Shown here one piece after another: positions 23,269-31,430 of a stretch of 48,784 bases of DNA. The stretch is from JAEVLT01 sp964484065 (lineage in GTDB: Bacteria > Bacillota > Bacilli > Bacillales > Cytobacillaceae). Where the stretch lies: assembly GCA_964484065.1 (NCBI GenBank), contig CAZAEW010000027.1:1-48784 (forward strand). Reading direction: 5' to 3'. Below the pieces are notes generated by a model, which was not told the origin of the DNA, searched no databases, and saw only the letters and a program-made list of their open reading frames with translations. The translations under genes were made by a program, and so were the position numbers. How positions within the stretch are numbered: position 1 is the first letter of the stretch; each line of letters opens with the position of its first letter.

Positions 23269-25839
23269 ATGAAGTTCCTAGTACATCCCAAACCATTTAA
23301 AGATGAAAGTTTAAAAGGCTATATCGCTAGGATTGCTACATTAAATGGTTGCGAATCACCTAGTTGGGTTTACCAAGAAGCTGGTTTAACTGGTAAAAAA
23401 AATAAAATTATTAATGCAAATAAAATTTCTCCATCAAAAGTCAGTCTTAAGATGTTAGCGGAGCTAACAGATACTCAAGAGTCTGAGCTATGGAATCTTA
23501 CATTTTACAATGAATTCGGTGATTTCGAAGAAACCTCTTTTAATAATACAATAATTAATTATCTAAAAATGTCTTCTTTAAACAATTTGAATACTAAAAT
23601 CTGCCCCTTATGCTTAAAAGAGAATTTGTATTTTCGTAAATTGTGGGAACTAACTATTTACAATGTATGCCATAAACACAATTGTCTTATGGTGTGTAAG
23701 TGTCCTAAATGTAATTCTAATGTGAACTTAAGGATTTCACCCATAGGGCAGTGTGAATGCGGTTTTGAATATAAGGCGATTAAGCCAATATATGTATCCG
23801 ATGATTATTCGGAACTTGAAAAAGCAATAAATGAAAAAATAACTATCAATAGTTTTCATAAAGAATTCGATAACAAGTTAACAAACCTAGATTTTCGTTT
23901 GTTTGTGTACCTCGTGGTAGACCTTTCAAAACTATTAAAAAGGCAAAACAATAGTTCTGGCGTTAATTTGGAATTAACATTTGATTATAATGAAAGTTCC
24001 TTAGCTTATAAGGCTTTCAGTAATTGGCCACAAGAATTCTATAATTTTATAGAATTCTATAATGGAATCCATAAAGAAAAAAATAACATTGAGTCATTTG
24101 GATTAAAAGAATTTGGATCGCTAATATCGATCATAAATAGATATAAGAAATTAGATTCAAATTTTCACTTTATTGTGGATGAATTTGAAACGTATGTATT
24201 ACAAGAATGGGAAGGTGTTTTACGTGTAGGAGGTATCGCAGTTAACCCTATAGCCCAAAAAAGAAAGTGGACATTTTCTGAAGAAGCAGCAAAACAACTT
24301 AATATTGGGAGGAATTCTTTACAATATTTACTTGAAAAGGGAATTCTCAAAGCAAGGATATTTGATAAGGGTACACGAAAATATGTTGCAATTAGTAATG
24401 AAAGTATTGATGAATATAAAACTAAATTAAAAGAAGAGATTTCCTTCAAGGAAGCCAGTGAAATTTTAAATATTCATACTTCAAAGCTAAATGAAATAGT
24501 AGAAGCTGGCATTGTTAAAAAAGGTAACTTGTCTTTTAAGGGAAAGAAAGTTTATAAGTCCAGCGTTTATTCATTACTATCGGATATTAATAGTAAAGAA
24601 AAAAGCTATAAGGGTGTAAAGGGAAATTTACTTGATTTCCAAACTACATTAAAAATGTTTAATTCGTCCGGAAAATCTATTGTGGAACTCATTAACTCGA
24701 TAATGGAAGTTGAAATTACCCCAATCAAAAACGATAAATCACAAATAGGGCTACAAGGTTTAATATTTTTAGATGCTGAAATAAAAAAGTATTTAAAAAT
24801 TGAGAAATTGTACAATATAAAACAAATCAATAAACAGTTGAAAGTTGGAGAAGAGGTTGTTGTAAATTGGATTAATAAGGGAATTTTAATCGGGAAGTAT
24901 TCGAAGGATCAGCTTCTAGTTAATGAAAAGGATTTATCTGATTTTTTGGAGAAATATATTCTCCTCAGTGAGGTTTCTAACCTAATTGGATCATCAAAAA
25001 ATACAAAGAGGCTTTTGTCTAAATATAACATTCTTCCTGTTTCCGGTAGAGTTGTTGACGGATCCAGTAGGTACCTGTTCCAAAGAGAAGAGGTTGAGCA
25101 TTTTATAGCTTCATATTTAGAATTAGCATCAGGGAATTTGATAGATAATGAAGAGGTTTACAGTGTAAAGGACTTATCTCAATTATTAAACATCCCCAAA
25201 AATAACCTTTATCGTTTAATACAAAATAATGTCATATTTGCAAGAAAAGTCAAGGGTCAACTTTTGATTTCCGAATCTGATGTAACTTTATTTAAAGAAA
25301 ACTATATAAAAATAAAAGAAATTAGTCAAAAAATAGATATAAGCGATCGAATTGTTAAGAGTTACTTAGATAAAGAAAACATTAACCCGGTTTACACAGA
25401 AGATATAAATGGTTCAACCAAGTATTTGTACAACAGGAAAGAGGTTGAGTTGTTTATTTCCTCCTGCAAGCATACAGATAAACTAAAGTTGGATTATACT
25501 AACGTATATTTTATACAACAATTAGTTGACGAGTTAGATTCGAGTAGACAGGTAATTTATCATTGGATTAATAAGGGCCTATTAAAAGGAAATAGAATAC
25601 AAAAGGAATTATGGGTCACGCAAGAAGATTTAAATCAATTCAAGGAAAAATACATTATGTTAAAGGAAATAGGTCAAAAGATTAATGTATATCCACTATT
25701 AATACCAAATATCTTAACTAAATATAAGGTAATCCCGGTAACGGGAAATACATTTGATGGAGAACATAAATATTTATATGATAGGAAAGAGGTAGAGGCA
25801 TTTATTTCATCTTATTTTGAATCAAATGAACAGAGATAA
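23269..25839 (+). CDS. TniQ-domain protein with tandem helix-turn-helix modules
   Basis: An 856-aa protein. The N-terminus (about 1-165) has the TniQ/TnsD look: start FLVHPKPFKDESLKGYIARIA, then a zinc region (ICPLC, CHKHNCLMVCKCPKC, CECGFEY). TniQ/TnsD proteins choose target sites for Tn7-like transposons. From about 320 onward come at least eight predicted helix-turn-helix units. The last six form three copies of a module of about 115 residues (about 512-624, 627-740, 744-850), each ending in a K/R-Y-L-Y/F-x-R-x-E-V-E-x-F-I motif. No transposase, TnsB/C or guide CRISPR is in the window, so it is an orphan. It could be a remnant, a site-specific DNA-binding regulator, or the DNA reader for the cassette region it borders. 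AAGGGAG precedes the ATG. Confidence 0.8.
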   Translation: MKFLVHPKPFKDESLKGYIARIATLNGCESPSWVYQEAGLTGKKNKIINANKISPSKVSLKMLAELTDTQESELWNLTFYNEFGDFEETSFNNTIINYLKMSSLNNLNTKICPLCLKENLYFRKLWELTIYNVCHKHNCLMVCKCPKCNSNVNLRISPIGQCECGFEYKAIKPIYVSDDYSELEKAINEKITINSFHKEFDNKLTNLDFRLFVYLVVDLSKLLKRQNNSSGVNLELTFDYNESSLAYKAFSNWPQEFYNFIEFYNGIHKEKNNIESFGLKEFGSLISIINRYKKLDSNFHFIVDEFETYVLQEWEGVLRVGGIAVNPIAQKRKWTFSEEAAKQLNIGRNSLQYLLEKGILKARIFDKGTRKYVAISNESIDEYKTKLKEEISFKEASEILNIHTSKLNEIVEAGIVKKGNLSFKGKKVYKSSVYSLLSDINSKEKSYKGVKGNLLDFQTTLKMFNSSGKSIVELINSIMEVEITPIKNDKSQIGLQGLIFLDAEIKKYLKIEKLYNIKQINKQLKVGEEVVVNWINKGILIGKYSKDQLLVNEKDLSDFLEKYILLSEVSNLIGSSKNTKRLLSKYNILPVSGRVVDGSSRYLFQREEVEHFIASYLELASGNLIDNEEVYSVKDLSQLLNIPKNNLYRLIQNNVIFARKVKGQLLISESDVTLFKENYIKIKEISQKIDISDRIVKSYLDKENINPVYTEDINGSTKYLYNRKEVELFISSCKHTDKLKLDYTNVYFIQQLVDELDSSRQVIYHWINKGLLKGNRIQKELWVTQEDLNQFKEKYIMLKEIGQKINVYPLLIPNILTKYKVIPVTGNTFDGEHKYLYDRKEVEAFISSYFESNEQR

Positions 25840-25978
25840 ATACAGTACAGTATTGGTACTGGTTAATAGATAACACAGATTATTATGACAGACCAATCCC
25901 TCTATTGACGATACTTAGGGGCTATTGGGAACATCGTTTTAAGAAATTATAGTTTTTTATGGAAGATATAATCATTGA

Positions 25979-26557
25979 TATACTGAACGTGTTTTATCGT
26001 CTGGGAGATACTATTCTAATGAAGCAGATGTTCCCGGTACAGAGAGGCAAGATTTAGATAAAGGGCATGTGATTGCTGACTCACTTGGGGGAGGATCTAA
26101 CGCCTATAACATTACACCTCAAGACAGCGTTCTCAATAGGCACGGCGATCAAGCTTATATGGAAAAAGTGATTCGAGATGCAGGAGGTTGTACAGATTTC
26201 GTAGCAGTGATTCAATATCCAAATACTCAGACGCAAATTCCTAACCATTATAAATTCACATACAAAATTCAGGGTAGATCCATTACAGATGAATTTGACA
26301 ATGTAAACCCAGATGAAGTGAACAAAAATATAGGGAAAACGACAGGTACGAGCAGTACGCCACCGAAAACAGACAATGTACCAGCAAACGAAACGGTAAG
26401 TAGTAATGAAGATGTTAGTAAGGTGGATACCAATCATAATGGAAATGTTACGATCGCTGAAGCCAAAGCTGCTGGCTTTAAAATGCCCATTACACGCGAT
26501 TCATGGATCTATAAATATATGGACGATCGAGATGGTGATGGACTAGTAGGTGAGTAA
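25979..26557 (+). pseudogene. Decapitated Excalibur nuclease (DNA/RNA non-specific endonuclease type 2)
   Basis: An open frame of 192 codons follows a stop at 25976 with no usable start before the catalytic region. It reads YTERVLSSGRYYSNE..., then DKGHVIADSLGG and NITPQDSVLN, the core of the Endonuclea_NS_2 family. The C-terminus carries an Excalibur calcium-binding motif (DRDGDGLVGE, about 183-192 of the frame). The only in-frame GTG (26069) falls after the catalytic His. Signal peptide and N-terminal half are missing, so the gene looks truncated. Bases 25840-25978 hold no recognisable rest. Such nucleases are secreted scavengers or toxin warheads. Confidence 0.75.
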
Positions 26558-26670
26558 ATAAATCGGATATTTATTCACATGTAACTATAACATTTTTATT
26601 ACAATTGATTATTCTAGTTCTTTTCTTATTAAATAGTTTTAAATCAAACATAAAAAATACGAGGACAAGG

Positions 26671-26745
26671 AGGACAGCAATTTTTTATAATTGTTGTCCT
26701 TTGCTATAATGAATAACTGTGTTCAACAAACAGAGTAAATTAAAG
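26671..26745 (+). repeat. Cassette element E1 (terminator plus right half-site)
   Basis: AGGACAGCAATT / AATTGTTGTCCT terminator hairpin (26671-26700) is followed after about 20 bases by a diverged right half-site, GTTCAACAAACAGAGTAAATT. The same variant right half (GAACAAACAGAGTAATTGG) recurs at E11. Confidence 0.6.
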
Positions 26746-26834
26746 TGAAGAAAATACTGATTTATCAACGTTTTTTGTGCGTTTTTTTATTTTTGAAAAT
26801 AAAGAAAAACTGAAAAGGTTATTCGAGGGAGAAA

Positions 26835-27098
26835 ATGAATATAACTATTAAGATTATCTATAAAGGCTACGAAGTAAAAACTTTAAGTCAAGGGAGTTTT
26901 GAGGTCAGAAATAATCAATTCAAACGTGATCCCCAAGGGGAAGCTGCCCTGATGGCATATAAATGGATAAAACAGATTAGACGGGAATCGCATTTAAGCG
27001 AAATTATTAAAGTTGCCTACAACGAGGAAAATGATATTACGGGGATAGTCAAGCAGATGGATAATGCACCAATTCCTGATTTAGATTTACCTTTTTGA
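26835..27098 (+). CDS. Small protein of unknown function (87 aa)
   Basis: An 87-aa soluble protein with no signal peptide or membrane segment. The N-terminal half is beta-rich (TIKIIYKGYEVKTL) and a charged helix follows (AALMAYKWIKQIRRE). It ends in an acidic/Pro tail (PIPDLDLPF). The ribosome site GAGGGAG lies 6 bases before the ATG. I do not recognise a family. It is the first small gene after the truncated nuclease and the E1 element, a position where an immunity gene might sit; that role is a guess. Confidence 0.7.
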   Translation: MNITIKIIYKGYEVKTLSQGSFEVRNNQFKRDPQGEAALMAYKWIKQIRRESHLSEIIKVAYNEENDITGIVKQMDNAPIPDLDLPF

Positions 27099-27284
27099 AT
27101 TGTGTTAAAAAACTATATTTCCCAAAAAAATTTAGAGTTTGAGCTTTAAAAACATTATTTTTTTCTTTAGCGAAATCGTTTTTTCAATGCCGAATTTGCC
27201 CGAAAATGCCGAAATGGCCATTTTACATTATCGATGCCCCATATCTATAATTCAAGTGAGTAGTAATTATGGGAGGATGATTAT

Positions 27285-27527
27285 ATGCTATGGTGGTTAC
27301 ATGAATGCTGGGATTGGTTTTGGTATTATCGACGTGGAAAAATAAAATATAAGATTTGGAATGAAGGAACAATGTACAATATAACAGCATCAAATGGAAA
27401 AATGACTTGTTACAATTGTCGAGGAACCACCATTGAAAGAGCAAAGGAAATGGCCCTATATAGATTAAATATGGCTATGAATCGCAATCCAAACAAATTA
27501 CACGGATTTACTTTAAATGATGATTAA
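27285..27527 (+). CDS. Small Trp-rich protein of unknown function (80 aa)
   Basis: An 80-aa protein with an unusual aromatic N-terminus (MLWWLHECWDWFWYYRRG) and a Cys pair (CYNC) near residues 46-49. The centre is beta-rich and a helix (ERAKEMALYRLNMA) follows. GGGAGGA precedes the ATG by about 8 bases. I see no known domain and no classical signal peptide. The interval 27099-27284 before it contains no recognisable feature and no clear cassette element. Confidence 0.6.
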   Translation: MLWWLHECWDWFWYYRRGKIKYKIWNEGTMYNITASNGKMTCYNCRGTTIERAKEMALYRLNMAMNRNPNKLHGFTLNDD

Positions 27528-27598
27528 CAATCATATTGTACCATCAAAATAGGTGTCAATTTTCAATGTCACTTGGAGGCCGGTAATATAATTTTCTT

Positions 27599-27630
27599 AT
27601 TCAACTAACGGTTCAGGTTACTTAAAGAAG
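27599..27630 (+). repeat. Cassette element E2 (right half-site)
   Basis: TCAACTAACGGTTCAGG followed by TTACTTAAAGAAG. The arms TAAC and GTTA are complementary around the centre. There is no strong hairpin immediately before it. Confidence 0.75.
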
Positions 27631-27679
27631 GGAAAGCCCGAACTTTCGGAGAAATTTATTATAAAAGGTGGGTTTAGTG

Positions 27680-27934
27680 ATGGAATTATATAAAAAAGTA
27701 GAAGGTGTTAAGAGTAGAGAAGATTTAATCAAATTCATAAATCAATTGAGAATGGATTTGCAAACTAATAAGGATGAATGGGAGAATATAACGCTTGAGG
27801 ATTTTTTAGAAGCTATGGAGGCTTGGATTAATGATATGGATGGATATTATTTGAATTCCGATCAACCAGTGCCAAAACAACCATCTTGGAAGACTATTGC
27901 AGACATTCTTTACGCATCAAGTATGTATGAATGA
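27680..27934 (+). CDS. DUF7660-like small protein
   Basis: An 84-aa acidic protein: a helix starting SREDLIKFINQLRMDL, the conserved WEN (WENITLEDFLEAMEAW), then PSWKTIADILYASSMYE at the C-terminus. This pattern matches the DUF7660 family as I know it, which is common in clusters of small orphan genes. ATG 27680 is preferred to GTG 27668 because AAAGGTGG lies about 8 bases before it. Function is unknown; an immunity-like role is inferred from the cassette setting. Confidence 0.75.
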   Translation: MELYKKVEGVKSREDLIKFINQLRMDLQTNKDEWENITLEDFLEAMEAWINDMDGYYLNSDQPVPKQPSWKTIADILYASSMYE

Positions 27935-27960
27935 GATTTAAGGGAAGGTGGCTTCCCTAT

Positions 27961-28030
27961 AAGAACCGGCTGCTACAATAATGGCGGTCTTTTGTTATTG
28001 AGCTAAAGGGTCAGTTTAGTTTAATAAGGA
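27961..28030 (+). repeat. Cassette element E3 (hairpin plus right half-site)
   Basis: AAGAACCGGCTGC ... GGCGGTCTTTTG hairpin followed by TTGAGCTAAAGGGTCAG and TTTAGTTTAATAAGG. It is almost identical to E9 at 31363-31428 over about 55 bases. A short GGGAAG / CTTCCC hairpin precedes it. Confidence 0.85.
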
Positions 28031-28088
28031 GTGTCAAAATGGGGATACTATTTCAAAAATAATCAGTTTGAATTGGGGTATTAAATAG

Positions 28089-28571
28089 ATGGCACTTCTT
28101 TTTCGTCTATTCATATTTATAATGCTTTTAATTAGTAGTCCAATGTTAAGTACGGCTAAGGGGATAAAGTATAACCATAACAGCGAAACCATTTCAGAAA
28201 TAAAGGAAAAAGTTGATTTTACCATTTTGACTCCAAAAAAGATTCCTGACGATTGGACATTAGACACCAAAACAGCCCCTTGGATAAGTTTACATTATAT
28301 GGACAGCAAGGATACCAAGTTGATGGTCGCTATTCATTTGAGAAGGGGAATTCCATTGTCCGATGAAGATTTCCCCTATTCTCAGAAAGTTAACATAAAT
28401 GGAAACATAGGTTATTTTAATGAATGGGATGAAAGTTGTGAAGTTGATAAAAATGGTGACACCAATACTGGTGGCTTAATTAATTGGGTACAAGATGGTA
28501 CTTATGTAGAAATGATTAGTTCAAGATTACCGAAAGAAAAAATGTTAGAAATTGCAAGGTCAATGAATTAG
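28089..28571 (+). CDS. Secreted DUF4367-like protein, family A copy 1
   Basis: A 160-aa protein with a signal peptide (about 1-23) and a compact domain resembling DUF4367 (FTILTPKKIPDDWTLD, NGNIGYFNEW, GTYVEMISSRLPKEKML). The same family occurs at 44365-44847 with the same length and roughly three quarters identical residues by eye. It is followed here by the secreted family B gene; at the other locus the order is reversed. Function is unknown. An extracytoplasmic location and the cassette context would suit protection of the cell surface, but that is inference. Confidence 0.8.
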   Translation: MALLFRLFIFIMLLISSPMLSTAKGIKYNHNSETISEIKEKVDFTILTPKKIPDDWTLDTKTAPWISLHYMDSKDTKLMVAIHLRRGIPLSDEDFPYSQKVNINGNIGYFNEWDESCEVDKNGDTNTGGLINWVQDGTYVEMISSRLPKEKMLEIARSMN

Positions 28572-28590
28572 CTTTAATTCAATCACAACA

Positions 28591-28655
28591 AATGGACTGT
28601 TACGGCAGTCTTTTTTCATTTTGTTATTTAAGTAAAGGATCAGTTTAAGAACATT
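28591..28655 (+). repeat. Cassette element E4 (terminator plus right half-site)
   Basis: GACTG / CAGTC hairpin (28596-28611) with a T-run, then TTTAAGTAAAGGATCAG and TTTAAGAACATTAGG. The hairpin region resembles E24, which follows the paralogue of the preceding gene. Confidence 0.75.
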
Positions 28656-28689
28656 AGGGGATGTTACTTTTAAAAAGGGAGTAACCTTA

Positions 28690-29250
28690 ATGAAAAAGCT
28701 ATTCTTAATTAGTTTGTATATGTTATTTTCTTGTAGTCTTTTTGTGTTATCTGAAGATCCTGTTTATTCACGAACTACTCCTTCAGATAAGGTTGAATAT
28801 CTGTATCCCGCAAATAAGGAAAAAGTTTTTCAAGAAACTGAAGATGAATTTTATCAAGCATTAAGAGACCTAAAATATCCTGTGCATCAAGAGTTTTACA
28901 GAAAACATTATGAGTTTTTTAAAAAGCATAAAAATAAATATGGAAATATGGATGACGCTCTTTTTAAAGATATTCCCGATGCATCAGTAAATTTTAGAAA
29001 AAAGGTACTGTTTCATGAGATGGAAAAATTTAATTATGTAACTTGGGATGGAAATGGTATCCTTACTACCTATCCAGATATAAAAACGAATCAGGCAGTT
29101 AGTCCTGATAGGCAGGTATATTTTTTTTATTCTTTTAAAGATACAGATAAAGTGTTCAGGGGAAGATGTGCGGTATATGATGTTGAAACAAAACAATTAG
29201 TTGCTGGCGGAGCTATTTTTATTAATAAGTACCAAAAAGTGGGAAAGTGA
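28690..29250 (+). CDS. Secreted protein of unknown function, family B copy 1
   Basis: A 186-aa exported protein: signal peptide about 1-27, then a helical region (YLYPANKEKVFQETEDEFYQALRDLKYPVHQEF) and a beta-rich half (NYVTWDGNGILTTYPDI, SPDRQVYFFYSFKDTD, RCAVYDVETKQLVAGG). The paralogue at 43612-44166 shares the whole architecture. The leader just before the start is also conserved between the copies (TTACTTTTAAAAAGG), so the moved unit included the 5' region. A ribosome site AAAGGGAG precedes the ATG. I do not recognise a domain. Confidence 0.8.
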   Translation: MKKLFLISLYMLFSCSLFVLSEDPVYSRTTPSDKVEYLYPANKEKVFQETEDEFYQALRDLKYPVHQEFYRKHYEFFKKHKNKYGNMDDALFKDIPDASVNFRKKVLFHEMEKFNYVTWDGNGILTTYPDIKTNQAVSPDRQVYFFYSFKDTDKVFRGRCAVYDVETKQLVAGGAIFINKYQKVGK

Positions 29251-29280
29251 GCAAATTCATCATAGCTACATTAATGCTTA

Positions 29281-29370
29281 TTGCTCTGACGGGTGCATTT
29301 GCTGAAGAACCGACTGCCATTTTCGGCAGCCTATTTTATTGAAGTAACGGACAGGTAACAAGGAATGGTA
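29281..29370 (+). repeat. Cassette element E5 (full)
   Basis: Left half-site CTGACGGGTGCATTTG with GCTGAAGAA, hairpin GACTGCC / GGCAGCC (about 29312-29331), right half-site TTGAAGTAACGGACAGG with TAACAAGG. Confidence 0.75.
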
Positions 29371-29426
29371 TAATAATTGTATATAAATGATGGAAAATGA
29401 TACTAATTGGGAGGGGGATTTGGCAC

Positions 29427-29879
29427 TTGAATAAAACACAAGTAAAAGTTTATTTCAGCTTGTACGGTGATGACTTTCCTATTGATAATGTGACAGAATC
29501 ATTGGGGATTAGACCGACCAATTCCTATAAAAAGGGCGATGTTATTGTAAGAAAACCTAATCCTAATAGTGTTTCAACTAAAGTCCAACACCGAAAAGAA
29601 ACAGCCTGGGAATTAGGTACCGACTATCAAGAATCCTATGATGTGAAGGATCAATTGAACCAGATTATAAGACCATTAAAAAATAAAGTATCTATAATTA
29701 ACCAGTTTAAAACGAACTATAAACTGGAATGTGATTTCTCAATTGTAATAATCATTGAAAATGGGGATACACCAAGTTTGCACCTTGATATAGAACAAAT
29801 TGAATTTGCAAATAGTATTAAAGCCGAATTTGATATCGATTTGTATGCTAACCCTTATAATGATTCTTTTGAAGGCTAA
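29427..29879 (+). CDS. DUF4279-family protein
   Basis: A 150-aa soluble protein with DUF4279 features: VKVYFSLYGDDFPIDNVTESLGI at the N-terminus, a central TAWELGTDYQESYDVKDQLNQI and a C-terminal SLHLDIEQIEFANSIKAEFDIDLY. DUF4279 proteins are frequent in polymorphic-toxin immunity clusters. TTG 29427 is chosen because GGGAGGGGG lies upstream and the family usually begins at this point; an ATG at 29397 is possible but precedes that site. It lies between elements E5 and E6. Confidence 0.8.
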   Translation: MNKTQVKVYFSLYGDDFPIDNVTESLGIRPTNSYKKGDVIVRKPNPNSVSTKVQHRKETAWELGTDYQESYDVKDQLNQIIRPLKNKVSIINQFKTNYKLECDFSIVIIIENGDTPSLHLDIEQIEFANSIKAEFDIDLYANPYNDSFEG

Positions 29880-29892
29880 AAAGTAATATCCT

Positions 29893-29920
29893 TTTTCAAG
29901 TAACGGGTTCTTTTGTTTCG
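29893..29920 (+). repeat. Cassette element E6 (single half-site)
   Basis: TTCAAGTAACGGGTTC followed by TTTTGTTTCG. A lone half-site without hairpin between DUF4279 and DUF7336 genes. Confidence 0.5.
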
Positions 29921-29955
29921 CAATTAAAAATCGAAAAAATCGGGGAAGTGTTTCT

Positions 29956-30198
29956 GTGCGGTATGTATATGTTTTAGAACACAGTTACGAGTATGAGTAT
30001 GAAGACGAAATGTTTGATGAGATAAAAATGATTGGTGTCTTTTCAACAAAAGAAAAGGCGGAAGAAGTGATTGAAAAATATATGACACTACCTGGGTTTA
30101 AAGACCATCCAAAGGAATGCTTTCATATAGGTAAACACGAGATTGATAAAATTAGTGGATGGGAAGAAGGCTTTATTAAATGGAAGGATGCTTATTAA
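29956..30198 (+). CDS. DUF7336-like small protein
   Basis: An 80-aa soluble protein beginning RYVYVLEHSYEYE, followed by KMIGVFSTKEKAEEVIEKYMTLPGFKDHP and ending GWEEGFIKW. The pattern matches the DUF7336 family as I know it. GTG 29956 follows GGGGAAGTG. The stop overlaps the beginning of element E7, which in turn runs into the ribosome site of the next gene. Function is unknown. Confidence 0.75.
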   Translation: MRYVYVLEHSYEYEYEDEMFDEIKMIGVFSTKEKAEEVIEKYMTLPGFKDHPKECFHIGKHEIDKISGWEEGFIKWKDAY

Positions 30199-30219
30199 CG
30201 GGGCAAGAGTTTAATAAAA
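30192..30219 (+). repeat. Cassette element E7 (left half-site overlapping a stop codon)
   Basis: TTATTAACGGGGCAAG followed by AGTTTAATAAAA. The TAA of the preceding gene lies inside it. Confidence 0.6.
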
Positions 30220-30230
30220 TGAGGGGAAAA

Positions 30231-30527
30231 ATGAAACCAACAAATAATGAACTTATTTTAAGTTGTCAAAGGTCTTTGTTAGGTGCAATACCATACAAGT
30301 TAAGAGGGCTAACGGTAAAATTAGAAAACGAAACGTTGTATTGGAAAGGCTATTTTGATGGTGAACCAACTGATGAAGAAAAAGAAATATTAAGCGTCGC
30401 CTGTACTGAAGTAACAGCAGATTTCCCCATAATTAAGGACGTTAATGAGAAATATTTAAATCATACACACCCATCAAAAATGGAAATGTTGCAATTTTGG
30501 GCTTTCCTAAGATGGGAACAAGATTAA
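30231..30527 (+). CDS. Small soluble protein, unknown family (98 aa)
   Basis: A 98-aa protein: NELILSCQRSLLGAIPYKLRGLTV, a WKGYFDGEPTDEEKEIL segment, then EVTADFPIIKDVNEKYLN. I have the impression of a widespread small-protein family seen in orphan-gene clusters, but cannot name it. ATG 30231 has GAGGGG a few bases before it; an upstream in-frame codon at 30180 overlaps the previous gene and lacks a site. Only E7 separates it from that gene. Confidence 0.75.
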   Translation: MKPTNNELILSCQRSLLGAIPYKLRGLTVKLENETLYWKGYFDGEPTDEEKEILSVACTEVTADFPIIKDVNEKYLNHTHPSKMEMLQFWAFLRWEQD

Positions 30528-30557
30528 ATCTTCTAAAATGAGAGATTGTGAAACAAT

Positions 30558-30635
30558 GTACTTACACTAACGGTAACGGGGGCGATTGTTAAAGAGTGAC
30601 AATCGCTTTTTCATTAAAGGAGCAGGAAGGTTTAT
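30558..30635 (+). repeat. Cassette element E8 with a distinct terminator
   Basis: Left half CTTACACTAACGGTAACGGGG, then hairpin GCGATTGT / ACAATCGC (30582-30606) with TTTTT. The hairpin sequence differs from the common form although the half-site is kept. Confidence 0.65.
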
Positions 30636-30654
30636 GCAAATAGTATACATTTGT

Positions 30655-30697
30655 AAAATAGAGCAAAGATAATAATAAATTATCTTTGCTCTATTTT
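30655..30697. terminator. Bidirectional 19-bp terminator
   Basis: GAGCAAAGATAAT / ATTATCTTTGCTC with a 5-base loop, extended by AAAATA/TATTTT. It overlaps the end of the minus-strand membrane protein gene. Confidence 0.85.
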
Positions 30698-31270
30698 TTT
30701 AAACCTTGTTATTATCAACCAACATATTATTGCTAATAGCCAATAAATAGGGAATGAATAAATGTTTTTCCAAGTAATCTCTTGATATATATTAAAAAAT
30801 TCCATAAATTGTTCAGCTACGAATGCAAGGAATGCAGATTGAAACCCTGATATGAGAAAGAATTTTTTAAAGTTATCTCCCCAACGTTGATAAATTAACA
30901 TAAACGGGATCATTACTATACCTATATCGTAAGGGTATAACTGTGGAAATAGGTAAGGTGTTAAACGTATAGTATATGTCCATGCCATTGCGTTACTCCC
31001 TATGGAGTCAAGAATAATAGCAGAAACTCCATAAAATAAGCCGTAAGCAGTTACTTCAGTAATTCTCATTTTATTAATAAAAGTCCAATAAAATATGGGG
31101 GATAAAATACTAAGTATGACTAAGAGCCACCATTGCCATGTATAAAGATTATGTTCTCTCCAAAAATCTTGAATTGTATTATAAAAAGTTTTTTCGATTT
31201 GTATTAAATCGTCAATAGGAATTGTGCTTGACATTATATACTGATATAAATTCAATGATACTATGTTCAT
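30680..31270 (-). CDS. CBO0543-like multi-pass membrane protein
   Basis: A 196-aa protein with about five hydrophobic helices (WWLLVILSILSPIFYW, GLFYGVSAIILDSIG, PYDIGIVMIPFMLIYQRW, FFLISGFQSAFLAFVAEQF, FPIYWLLAIICWLII). The layout matches the CBO0543 family of small Firmicute membrane proteins of unknown function. AGGGTG precedes the ATG by 7 bases. It is inverted relative to most genes here, yet the flanking elements E8 and E9 keep the common orientation. Its terminator is shared with the opposite strand. Confidence 0.8.
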   Translation of the reverse strand: MNIVSLNLYQYIMSSTIPIDDLIQIEKTFYNTIQDFWREHNLYTWQWWLLVILSILSPIFYWTFINKMRITEVTAYGLFYGVSAIILDSIGSNAMAWTYTIRLTPYLFPQLYPYDIGIVMIPFMLIYQRWGDNFKKFFLISGFQSAFLAFVAEQFMEFFNIYQEITWKNIYSFPIYWLLAIICWLIITRFKKIEQR

Positions 31271-31333
31271 TTATAAACACCCTATTTTACATATATATAA
31301 TTATGTTTTACCAAACATTGATAATGTATCCGC

Positions 31334-31430
31334 TATTGAACTAACGGGGGCTATCCTTTAAGAACCGGCTGCTACAAAAATGGCAGCCTTTTGTTATTGA
31401 GCTAACGGGTCAGGTTACTTGAAGAAGGAT
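31334..31430 (+). repeat. Cassette element E9 (full)
   Basis: Left half TTGAACTAACGGGGGC, hairpin GGCTGC / GCAGCC (31367-31388), right half TTGAGCTAACGGGTCAGG with TTACTTGAAGAAGG. The hairpin and right half almost duplicate E3. Confidence 0.9.

Noticed and set aside
29247..29342. A 31-codon frame with a signal-peptide look (MSKFIIATLMLIALTGAFA) overlapping the family B stop codon
   Set aside because: Its second half is simply the translated left half and hairpin of cassette element E5, so the signal-like appearance is accidental.
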